A stretch of DNA of 64,000 nt from contig JASAMV010006379.1 in NCBI GenBank assembly GCA_030248065.1, positions 19,632 through 83,631 of the forward strand, read 5' to 3'. Below, piece after piece: positions 45,581 to 57,100 of the stretch. The first letter of the stretch is position 1; each line of letters begins with the position of its first letter. A program made the translations under genes and the position numbers. The stretch is from Rhynchonema sp. JSB1_4 (taxonomy: Eukaryota > Nematoda > Chromadorea > Monhysterida > Xyalidae). A model generated the notes under the pieces. That model was not told the origin of the DNA. It searched no databases and worked only from the letters and a program-made list of their open reading frames with translations.

Positions 45581-48500
45581 CTACAACTTTGATGTTTTCA
45601 ACGATATCGCCTTGCTGATAGCCTTTATCTGTTCATCCAATCTCGCTGATTGTTGTTTCTCATCCAGCAGATACATGTTCGTTTGTTGCAGCTCTTGCTC
45701 GCGTCTGCAAAAAACGCCGTTTACTCTGTGACCATTTTTTCAGAGGTCTGCTCGGGGACCCGTGCGTCAGGTTCGCACAAAATTCAGCCGATGCTATTAT
45801 AGCAGGAGATTGGGGGCCTTAGTGTCGCAGGATATTGGGGCCTTAGCATTGTGGCAACCAAGGGCCGTAATATCGCAGCGAATTGTAACAGACGTGGTCA
45901 TAGTCATGATTGCTGTGCTGCGATAGAACGGCCCCAAATCTTGCTGCGATATTACAGACCCTGTGTTACCCCTGCTGCTTTTAGCTCATCAAAATCTAAC
46001 AGGTGGTTACGATCAAGATACATAGTCCCATAATGTTCTTTAATTTCTACTGCGACATCACCCCGGACTCCTGCTCGGTTGCCACACGATCAAGGTGTGT
46101 CTGCCACTTTGTTATTGTCATTGTTATTGTTATTGTCGTGCCCAGGGATGGAATTAATACAAAATACTATGTACTGGACATGTGGAGAAATGAGCAAGGA
46201 TCTGACTTTTCCAAACCTGAGCAAACTGTTCTGCCAATCGGCCTGCTGTCGCATCAATTCCTCAATCTTCTGCATCACCAACATTAGTTCGGTCTCGCAT
46301 TTACGACGCGCGCATTCCGTGTCCTGGCAAATGTAGCATCACAGAAACTTTGTTTTCAGCGCGGTTTTAACATATCCAGTTAGAACAAATTGCAGAAAGT
46401 GATTAAATTTCACAAACAGATCGCCCCTTCTTCTCATTTTTGTACGTTTCTTCCGACGAGTTCAGCGTCTTTTCCATCTGCTGCTTCTCTCTGCTCAGCG
46501 TTTCAACCTTAATGAAATAGAGTTGTTCAATTTGGTGTTAAAATCTGAAAACTTATTTAGTGAACTGACTCTGACCTTTTCTTCCGCTGCTCTCAATTCA
46601 CTGTTCAGCTTATGATTTTGCGAGTCCAGTGTATCAACATCGGCTCGCAGCTTTTCGATCTGTTCGGCCTGGCTGGTTGTCTCGGCCTGAATATCAGTTA
46701 TTTCGTTTATAACATTATTATGCACATTTGGAGTTTATGATAATTGAAAAGAATCAAACAAACGGTCAAACTGGCGATCTGATTGTCACGTCCGACGTTT
46801 TCCTTCTCCAGCGTTTTCACTGCTTTCTCGGTATCCTGTAATTCAATGGAATATGCACTATAAGGTTTACGACAGAATTGTTACGAAAGGGAGTGCCACA
46901 CATGTGCACATATTCGAGCCACATACCGCCACTTTCCGCTTCAAATTCACCATATCGGCGTCAATGTCGCGTCCCGAACGTGTCATCATCGCGTGGTCGT
47001 CCTCGAGATTGGCCAGACGCTTGGTCAACTCCTACGCAACACAATCGAATGAAAAGTGAGAGCTTTGCACAAGTTATATTTTTTTAACTTGAAAAACGCA
47101 CATCCAGTTTCTTCGACAGTTCAGTTTTTTCGTTTGTCGTCGTCTCGATTGCCATTTCCGCCTCGCGAAACCCACCGCCCATCGAATCCAGCTCCTTCAA
47201 ATGAAGAAAATTTTTGTCGTTGAAAGTTATATTCCTGTAGTAAATACCACTAGCACTATAGCATTGGTAGGCCTAGGTAGAAACATTACGTGTTGTGATC
47301 GGATCGGTCAACCTAGTCACATTGATGTGATTGGACAGGTAAACATGTCACATGATGTGATCGGATAGGATCTGTCTTGCCCATAAACAACTGCCGCGCA
47401 GTCGGCCAAACCCTTTTTTTATAATGCACCCTGCTTGCAACATCATAGATGGGCACGATTGTCTGTGGCAGTGTGTCGTAGGCTGTGCGTGTGCACTGGT
47501 TGATACTGAGCATAACGTGTGCAACACACGCACAACACACATGCATAGTCGCACATCGCCAGCTAGATGATGTTACAAAAGCCGGTGTGCTGTATATGAA
47601 CTGTAATCTGTCGGCCAGGTCACATCGCATCAATGTGACTAGGTAATCCGATCCGATCATATTGACGTGATCGGACTAGGCAGACCGGTTCGACCAGATC
47701 GGATCCAATCAAAAAGTTTGATATCGACCAATTTTTGGTGTCCCGCATTTTTTGTGTGATCAAAAGAGCCGATCCATGCACGGCTATTCACAAACACAAA
47801 CGAAAAGGTGCCGAAAATGTTTTAGGTACGCGCATGTAAATATCGACTTCTTTTGAGATTTTCGCCTGCGGTCAGTGCCGGGTCACTTAAACTGCTGCTG
47901 CTTTCTTGTGCCTCACACGCCGGAATTAGTGCTACACTTAGCATTGGTGGAACTGTATTTGTCACAACCACCTCCGAGTGGTGAGGCCTAACCGGCAACC
48001 ATCTCCCAACACTAACCGTAATGGTGTCCTCAACGGCCTGCTTCAATTGCACGTTCCCATCTGCCAGCACAGCGTTGGCCTGTTTCGAGGCCTCCAGTTT
48101 TTCCTCAGCTTCCTGCCATAGCATAATTTTTTCAAGATATCCCCTGATTTGCATTGAATTCCTGCTGACTGCCAACCTTTAACGTATCGGCGATCTTAGC
48201 CATTCGTTCCTGTTCCCTGATCATTTCGAACATTCCCTTCACCCGACCCAGCAGCTTATACCAATCCCAAGTTCGCAACTCTGTCCACGATTTGATGTTG
48301 TTCTTCAAGCGCAATACAGCCGTTACTTTAGCCTCACGTTTCGGCGCATCTTTCTGCAAAAAGATAGTTGATTTTTTGAGTTTTTTTATCGCAAACACGA
48401 ACTCACCAATGCAGCACCCCATCGAATCAGCGCCTGCAGCATTGTCAAGAAGCCTGACAGCGTTTCGTCTCTAAAATACAAGAATCAAGTGCTGGTTTTT

Positions 48501-51500
48501 GGTACTCGCTTTGCTGTTTGTAAGAAAACATGCCTGAAGTCTTCCAGTCTCGCCAGAATGCCTGCTTTGAAGAAAACCTTCGTTTCGCCAACTCGGAAGT
48601 CCTCGTGCTCCAATCGACCACTGCTGTTCTTCACAATAACATCCATCATTGCGTCGGACGTTTTCTGGAATTATTGAAGCACGAATGCACAAAGGTGCTT
48701 GACCACAGTTGAGCATATGGACATCTGCTGAACGACGCAGATTTCAGTGACTTTGGAAAACTGATTCAGAGTACATTGATTATCCCCTACCTTTGTGGGC
48801 TCCTTTTCCAACTTTGAGGCATCGGCAGCCAGAATTGCGTATCGCTGACGGAAGTCAACGTGCATCATTCGATTTGGAAATCCTTTGCGACAAATGCGGA
48901 TGCCCTCGAGCACACCGTTGCAAGTTAGCTGGTTCATTACCAGCTCAGCAGCGAGAATTCCTGTGGTATGGTTCGAGGACTATTAGCGGTCTCAAAAAAC
49001 ACATAAGTGCCTAGTTGTAATTCAGCGACTAAAATCTTGACCGTAATATCGAACTTACCAGATTTCTTCAATTCGTTCGGGATCAAACAACGAATGAAAT
49101 GCGGATGTGTGCTGTGCAACATGGTCATCAGCTTGTTGAGTGATTCGCGGTATTTCATTGACACCGTCATCATGGATGCAGACTTGCCTTTCTTTTTGCC
49201 ACCGCCTCCTTCTGCAAGTTAATGAGCTCTTGTCAACCACTAAGCACTTTCTGCAACATGAGTAGTGCATTTCGTACCTTTCGCTGCTACAGCTGCTTCC
49301 TCTTGGGTTTGATAGCTCGCCCACACTGTCTTGATCAGATCGTTGCCTGTGCTCGCTTTGAACACAGCACACACGGTGTCGTTCAGAGGATCCTTGTTCT
49401 TCTCCAGCCAGTTTGATACGTTGTAACGGACCTAAATTTTGCTTTCATTTGCTTTCAGATGGTCTGCAGGTTCTTGTCCAGTCAGTCCTGTCATTACCGT
49501 TCCGGCGTATTGCACCAATGCAAAATGCGCCTCGGCCTGCTTTCCTTTCGGCGGCTTCGGTTTCTCGAACTTTGGATGTTTGCCCAAGTACGAATCATTT
49601 AATTTTTGGGCATAGGTCAGATCCGTACCCTTCGGCACCACGCATTCCTCGTCAAGCATTGAGATGATACCCATTGGCTGAAGCCGTCAAATAATGTTAA
49701 CATCACTTCAGGGAGCTCAGGTAACCTGGACCACCCCACCTTTTCCAATAGCTCAATACCAGCGGCCAAATCCAGTCCAAAATCAATGAATTTCCACACA
49801 ATGCCCTCCCGTTGATATTCTTCCTGTTCCAGCACAAACATGTGATGGTTAAAGAACTGCTGCAACTTCTCGTTCACAAAGTTGATCCATAGCTGCTCGA
49901 ACGAGTTGAACTGCAAGTGGTACAAGCATTTACTTCTCCAATACCTTAGCTTGTACTGCACTGACATATAACTTACATCGAAAATCTCGAAACCGGCAAT
50001 GTCGAGCACACCAACAAAGTAAGCACGTTGCAGTTCCTTGGCATCGAGGGTCAAGTTGCATTTCATGACCAACCAATCGAACAAACGATCGTAGATGCCT
50101 TTGGACATGGCTCCAACCGACCAGTTGACCTGTTCCTTTGTCTGACCTTTATTCACCCACTCTGTGCCGACTTTGACTCGCGGTTTGCAGAAAGCGGTCA
50201 AGAGCTTGTCGGTGTCAACGCCGAACATTTCTGCCGCTTTTGATGCTTCTGGAACAACAAGGGGATTTGTTATAAGCAAGTCCAATCTCAACATTTTGGC
50301 ATTTTTGATTCATGGTCAGCGGCACTATAAGTTTCCCGGTGCATACCGTCTTTGCCATCAGGTTCAGCCTGTTCGCCTCGTTGTTTGAACTGCATTTCGC
50401 CCAGATGCACAATCGCCGAACACAGACGGTAGACATCAAACTTCTCTTCTGCAGAGAACATCAGAGTGTCGAAAGCTTCCTAAAAGGACTAGAGATTTAT
50501 GAACAGTACGCTAACACGACTTGTAAAAGACCAAGCACTGACGTCCATCAGCTGGAACTCTTCAGCGTCGTTCACACCGGCGATCGTCACTTCGGCCTGG
50601 TTAATATACCAGTAATCCTTGGGCTCTTTGTCGAGACCGAGCTTTGCCTGAATTCAAGCAGCTATTGCCTTATAAGATCAGAGGAGGGTGACTGAAAAGT
50701 CGTAAGCAATCTGCGAACCTGCACAGAAGCAGCGACTAAAGCTTCGACATGAATTTCCATCGTTTATACAGATTGTACGAGCACTGCTAACGTGTATAAC
50801 TATAGCGAGACAGTGTTGTACCTTTAAATCTTTTTGAAATCCAGATTGCAATTGGTAGTGCACGTGGTAAGCTCGCTCACCCGGCGCTTGTCGGATCACG
50901 CGCGACTTCTCCAGCAAATCTGCATCAAGAATTGTGTTGCCGTGTGTGCATATGAGACGAGCGATTTAGTGGTCATGTGCAACTTCGTAGTGCCCAAATC
51001 AAACTTCATGAATAACACTGGACTTACAATGCTCAATATCACATCCAGCAACACGCCCATCTTTGCTGAAGTGGATTCTAATGAATTTACCAAACCGCGA
51101 CGAGTTGTTGTTTCGCACGGTTTTGGCGTTACCGAACGCTTCCAGCACGGGATTTGTCTGCACAATCTTCTCCTCGAGCGTTGGACCACCTGTTGGAGTG
51201 AATAAACATTAAGGGCAAGTGTATAAAGCGAAAAAAATAACGTATGCAACTTTTTTGTACCTTTGTTTCCACTGGACAAGCCGGCTGCTTCAGCCTGGGC
51301 AGCACCGACGGACGCAAAGTACGAAATGACCTTCTTGGTGTTCTCGGTCTTGCCAGCACCAGACTCTCCAGTGATCAACATGGATTGACATTGGTTGTCT
51401 GCAAATATTCTTTACTTTTCCGTATTGTGCTAAATAGAGCGCAGCATTCTTAAAGCTCTTCGACTCATCGCTGGTGCACTCAAGTCGCGTTAAAAGTATA

Positions 51501-53121
51501 TCCGGATCAAACAAACTTCATTGTTCGAGCAATTTCTGGTGTTCTCAATTTCGTCAACACCAGATTCGCCAGCGATCAACATAGACTGGCATCTAGTTTT
51601 CTGTAAGAACTATATTGGAATGTAAAGTTTAAGAATAAAAAAATCAATAGGCCCAGACATTACAGGCTGTTCAGGATCTTCAGTGTCATGTGAACACCAA
51701 CCTTGCATCATGTTGCGATAAGCTTCATCGGAGGCTGCGAACAAATGCGGTGGCACTTCGGTCTTTCGTTTGCCCATGTAGATGCGAGCCACCGAATCGG
51801 TGTAGATCGGCAGACGCTTGTACGGGTTCACCACCACACAGAACAGCCCAGAGTAGGTCTGAAAGTCGATTGCAGATGTCTCATGTCTGTCAACTTTCAA
51901 GCTTGTACATTCTAGAACCCACATAGATCAACATGGACTGATATCGATCCCTCAAATTCCACAACACGCTGGCTTCGTTCAAGAACGACATGTTCGACAT
52001 GTCTTCGCACTTGGTAAACTTGGGCGGATTCACTTCTTGCAGCAGATCTGTCTTCACCGTTTGCTGGAAATATTTGGCACATTCAACCCACATATATGTA
52101 CTTTGAGCATGTATGGTTTTCAGTTTGTCGCTGTAATCTGTGGCTGTAGCCAGCCTCATCCCATACCTCACCGCCCTTCACGACAACAACCGTGGAGTCA
52201 CCAGACTGGGATTTGATCTCCGCCAGAATGAACCCCTCCTCCTTGTCCGGTATCCAAGTGGCGGTCTTGCTGTTGAACGGCTTGGCTTGTTCCTGAGGCA
52301 TAACGAATTAAATTGCGGTTGTTCATTGTCATAAACTTCAAATTCGCGCGTGTCTCAGTGGTCAGAGCCCACGTGAACGTGTTTGGTACATCCGTTTTAA
52401 CAAAGTGAGCTTATGTACAGGGTTGGAAAAAAATTTTTAAACAAGTTTTTTGAAAAGAAAATTTAAAAAATTTTTAAAAAAAAGTTCAAGATTCGGGGAA
52501 ATTTGACCAAATTTGCGTAAAAAACGCGCAAAAACGCGAAAAAATGCAACTTTAAATGCACTTTTGTGACTTGGTTTGCATCACTTATCAAGGGTGTTTA
52601 CGTCATTTCGATGCGATCCAACAGTCTGTGCTTAATATGGACCGATGATTGCTTATCAGACACAACAGTTTGTGGTCGAATAAGCAAGATTCACTCATAA
52701 ACCACACAGAATTGAGAATATAAGCTGCCGAAATACTTCTCAGGTCGCTGAATCCGTCGTATATAACGGACCCGATGGGGTATGACATCGAAGTACCATG
52801 TAGGTACATGCATACTGTGTCTCATGTATCACGGGAAGGTATAATAACATCATTTGGGGCATCTTAGGTACCAAATACATGCCCCAAAAGTGATTTTGTG
52901 AAGAAAATTTTTCGACCCTTGAGAAAAAATGACAAAAAATAACCCCCAAAAAGGCCATTTTTGGACGTTTTAGAACATTTTGTTCCCCGAAAATTTAAAA
53001 AAAATTAAAAAAGAGCAAAATTTACAAAAATTTTTTTTGCCCAACCCTGCTTATGTACCTTCATGATCTCCTCGAGACTCAATCGCAAGTATTTCCATCC
53101 TGGATCCTGCTCCCACTCCAT
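45581..53121 (-). CDS. Short-tailed myosin II heavy chain, copy 2
   Basis: 26 exons: 53121-53059, 52292-52167, 52063-51923, 51858-51702, 51398-51261, 51189-51028, 50919-50822, 50647-50543, 50479-50347, 50248-49977, 49910-49740, 49677-49498, 49431-49278, 49211-49059, 48960-48791, 48664-48534, 48470-48407, 48353-48177, 48112-48017, 47194-47102, 47031-46927, 46835-46764, 46686-46576, 46507-46418, 46323-46217, 45704-45581; 1130 aa. It has an SH3-like N-domain, P-loop GESGAGKT, switch [11 protein letters not shown], switch [11 protein letters not shown], loop 2 [12 protein letters not shown]2/SH1 cysteines ([13 protein letters not shown]) and neck ([15 protein letters not shown]). It should be an actin-based motor. 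The coiled coil is only about 265 residues, then SLKTSKL and TAG. Conventional muscle heavy chains are about 1,930-1,970 aa. Exon lengths equal copy 1 except exon 14 (153 vs 159). Intron 16 is GC-AG. The motor looks intact. Confidence 0.93.
47266..47690. repeat. Inverted-repeat element in myosin copy 2 intron
   Basis: Left-arm blocks GATCGGATCGGTCAACCTAG and TCACATTGATGTGATTGG pair loosely with right-arm CAATGTGACTAGGTAATCCG and GATCCGATCAT. The arms are diverged, so this is an older foldback element. It lies in the enlarged intron 19, and copy 1 has no such insert at that intron. Confidence 0.55.
51514..51602 (-). pseudogene. Decayed duplicate of the myosin P-loop exon
   Basis: On the minus strand this reads [18 protein letters not shown], clearly derived from the P-loop exon, whose intact copy at 51398 reads [18 protein letters not shown]. 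The nucleotide-binding AGKT has become VDEI and the 3' part no longer matches. It lies between exons 4 and 5, where an alternative exon would sit. If spliced in, it would not bind ATP. Confidence 0.75.
52418..53049. mobile_element. hAT-like non-autonomous element in intron 1 of myosin copy 2
   Basis: The ends CAGGGTTGG / CCAACCCTG, followed by A/T runs on both sides, are flanked by a perfect 8-bp target duplication CTTATGTA (52410-52417 and 53050-53057). The 632-bp body is AT-rich (A and T runs, no long frame). The insertion is only about 9 bp from the exon 1 splice donor at 53058, and the target duplication includes part of the donor sequence. Confidence 0.9.
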
Positions 53122-54183
53122 GTTTGTTCACTAGCTTTTCTTTGAGCTGAAAAGTTCGAAAGTGAAGAAATTTTCTTGGAGAATTCTGGACATTAACCGT
53201 TTGTGAAAAAATGATGACAAACTAACTAAACAATGACCTTGTCACGTCCTTGTGGTGGAGATTAGCCCAAACACTTAAGTTTGACTGACAACTGTTTGTC
53301 ATCCGATACAAGCCCGCAGGATGTAAATGCCGCTGCACCGGCGATGAATGAATCGGTAAAAGAGCACCAGCTGTGTCCAGAAACTTCGGCAGGATGCGAA
53401 TGCCATAAGAGGGCTCCCATTGCGCAATCCTTGCAGCGGTCTGCAATCTGAGCTGATTGCATAGCATTGGAACTTTTTACCGTGAGAAGCACAGTAACCA
53501 ACCACACGGGATGGATCACTTTCAAGCTGCGTATTTCGGAAGACGGATAGAATTTCAATTTTTCCATCACCAACAAGGTCAACAGGTAACATTATATACG
53601 AATGTTGCTTGTGGTGAGACTGCGTCGGGCAATTGTGACTTGCAATTTGATATGTACAAAGTCTGGTGACCCTGGAATAAATCCATTGCTACAGTATGTA
53701 TTTCGTTTTTGCCATGTGGTCGCACTGCACTAAGAATTTTAACCTGTCATCTGAGAAGAAACATGCGCGTTTTGATTGCTGCATTTGTGTTGCTTTCCTT
53801 GTGTTAAGAAATTCAGAACAGGGATTTACACTCTGCAAAGTTTACTGACGCTATGTAGTTAACAAAGAAATGCTTCTGCAACAGAATATTAGTTCTTATA
53901 CACATTTGTATCTACAAATAAAATAATAATAAAATAACAAATATCTACTGAGTAATTTCTCAAGTTATTTCTCTAGTATGTGTTTTTCTCAAGTTAGTTC
54001 TTCAAGTTTTATGGTGTTATTACTGCCGGGCAAGGACGGTGCCCAATGTTTGATGGGAACAGAAAGATCTAGTAAAATACAGGTCGCCGAACAGAAAATT
54101 TCAACAAAATGGAGATTCACTCACAGATTTCGTAATAATTAGGACAAAACACTACACAAAAGAAAGAAACAGCAACGGGTGGT
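53122..54183. other. Spacer between the two myosin genes
   Basis: About 1.06 kb separates the stop of copy 1 from the start of copy 2. It must hold the 3' UTR of copy 1 and, unless the pair is co-transcribed, the promoter and 5' UTR of copy 2. No coding exon or clear repeat was recognised. Confidence 0.55.
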
Positions 54184-57100
54184 CTAGAATTTCGGTGTTT
54201 TCATCGATATCGCCTTGCCGATTGCTTTTATCTGTTCATCCAATCTCGCTGATTGCTGTTTCTCGTCCAGCAAATACGCATTCGTTTGTTGCAACTCTTG
54301 CTCACGTCTAAAACAAATCACTGTCAAAAACAAATGTACGCGATTCAGCAGCGGTCCAGAAGGTGTCATTGCCAAATTTATATGAAAAAATCTTTCTCCA
54401 CCACTCTATAGAATCAGTTTGACTTTGTCCTGACTTTCACTATGGACCACATATCGTTTATTTACCTCAACAAACTGTTCTGCCAATCGGCCTGCTGTCG
54501 CATCAATTCTTCAATTTTCTGCATCACCAACATCAGTTCGGTCTCGCATTTACGACGCGCGCATTCCGTGTCCTGGCAAGTGCACACTTTTCATGGAAAC
54601 GGTTATTTGCTTTCATGCCTTGAGCCTACCGATCGTTCTTTCTTCTCGTTTTTGTACGTTTCCTCCGATGAGTTCAGCGTTTTCTCGGTCTGCTGTTTGT
54701 CTCTGCTTAATGTGTCAACCTGGAAAGGATTTGCTATGCTAAACGTTCGATTTAGCATCCACATGAAACAGAGGCCAAGCTTATCCAACCACTAACCTTT
54801 TCCTCAGCAGCTCTCAGGTCGTCGTTCAGCTTGTGATTCTGGGAGTCCAGTGCGTCAACATCCGCTTTCAACCTTTCCTGCTGTTCAGCCTGGCTAGTTG
54901 TCTCAGTCTTAAAGGCGATAAGCAATAAAATTTTGCGAAAATGTTGGTGAAATTGCCAACACATTCGGGTTTTAGACACACACCGTGAGACTGGCTATCT
55001 GATTATCACGCCCTGTGTTGTCCTTCTCAAGTACCTTCACAGCTTTCTCGGTATCCTGGAAGTAATGGAACTCCATGATGACATACAACTAACAGAATAA
55101 GTATGTTATTGATGCGAACAGCTATCTGACATCCATGTTATAAATGCATGTACCGCCACTTTCCGTTTCATGTTCACCATATCAGCGTCAATGTCGCGTC
55201 CCGAACGTGTCATCATCGAATGGTCGTCCTCGAGATTGGCCAGCCGCTTGGTCAACTCCTTTCAATTAAGGTGAGATATTTGGTGAGAGAAAGTTCGAGT
55301 AAAAATCAGACAGCGACGCGAACATCCAAATTTTTCGACAGATCATTCTTTTCGGCTGCCGTTTTCTCGATCAATTCTTCCGCCTCACGAAATCCGCCGC
55401 CCATCGAGTCCAGCTCCTGGAATACGCACATTGAGAAGAGTGTTGCAGAAAACATGGAGAGCCCTAACAGCAGCCCACCGTCATCGTGTCCTCAACGGCC
55501 TGCTTCAATTGCACGTTCCCATCTGCCAAACCAGCATTTGTCTGTTTCGATGCCTCCAGTTTTTCCTCAGCTTCCTGTGATTGCATAACGCATAGGTGTA
55601 CATTTGCATTGAGAAACAGATTTGTTACTAATAATTGGAAACATGCGCTGTTGCATGGGATTCTGTCCACGAAACACACTTGGATTTGACTAAACTCACC
55701 TTTAACGTATCGGCGATCTTAGCCATTCGTTCCTGTTCCCTGATCATTTCGAACATTCCCTTCACCCGACCCAGCAACTTGTACCAATCCCAAGTTCGCA
55801 ACTCGGTCCACGATTTAATGTTGTTTTTCAGACGCAATACAGCCGTCACTCTGGCCTCACGTTTGGGCGCGTCTTTCTGAATGAAAAATGGCAGAATATT
55901 CGTGCCTGAGCTCCCGTTACAAATGTTGCATAAAAAGTCACCAACCAAAGCAGCACCCCATCGGACAAGAGCTTGCAGTTTCATCAAGTAGCCGGAAAGT
56001 GTTTCGTCCCTGAAATCATCACATACTGTGTCGAACGGGCATTCACTTATCCCTTCACAACTGCAATTGCATGTCAGCGATTTCAAGGTCTTTTAAAGGT
56101 CTTGCGCGTGCCTGAAATCCTCCATTCTCGCCAGTATTCCGGCCTTGAAGAAAACTTTTGTTTCGCCAACTCGGAAGTCCTCGTGCTCCAATCGACCCTC
56201 GCTGTTCTTTACGATGTTGTCCATCATCGCGTCAGATGTTTTCTGAGTGATCAAATATTGATCAATTGATTTTATTTCACCTAGAAAGTCACGGATGTTC
56301 TAATAGGTAACTTGGGTTTGTGGCTTCGACAACAATGGGTAGCAGCGAAAAAAATGTGTGACGACCAGGAGGATTCGAAGCCCCGACCTTCGAATAGCGT
56401 ACCGACGGACGGTACACCAGCTGAGCTGTGGTTCCATGACTTCAGGCGTACTAAACTTGTAAAGTAGGTAACTTCGACACCTTTGTGGGTTCCTTCTCCA
56501 ACTTAGCGGCGTCGGCAGCCAGAACTGCGTATCGCTGACGGAAGTCGACGTGCATCATTCGATTTGGGAATCCCTTGCGACAAATGCGGATGCCCTCAAG
56601 CACACCGTTACAGGTCAGTTGGTTCATGACAAGCTCGGCCGCAAGAACTCCTGAGCACATGGGATGTGTGTATATGTACAGTATGTATGCATGTTTGTAT
56701 GAGCAGCAATGCAAAACAAAATCGAAATCGCACGAACCACATTTCTTCAATTCGTTCGGGATCAGGCACCGAATGAAATGGGGATGTGTGGTGTGCAACA
56801 TGGTCATCAGCTTGTTGAGTGACTCGCGGTATTTCTGCGACACCGTGCCTGACGACGCTGACTTTCCCTTCTTCTTCCCGCCCCCACCGTCACCGCCTTT
56901 GATGGCAAATCGGATGTTTAAAATTTTGGTTGGTTACACAGTAAGCAGTTGCAGCTTTCAATAAACGCACTTTTAGCAGCAGCCGCTGCTTCCTCCTGTG
57001 TTTGATAGCTCGCCCACACTGTCCTGATCAGGTCGTTGCCCGTGCTCGCTTTGAACACGGCGCACACAGTATCGTTCAGAGGATCCTTATTCTTCTCCAG

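Noticed and set aside
45830..45970. Reiterated GGGGCCTTAG and TGCTGCGATATTAC words
   Set aside because: Weakly inverted and short, with no clear ends. Not convincing as an element.
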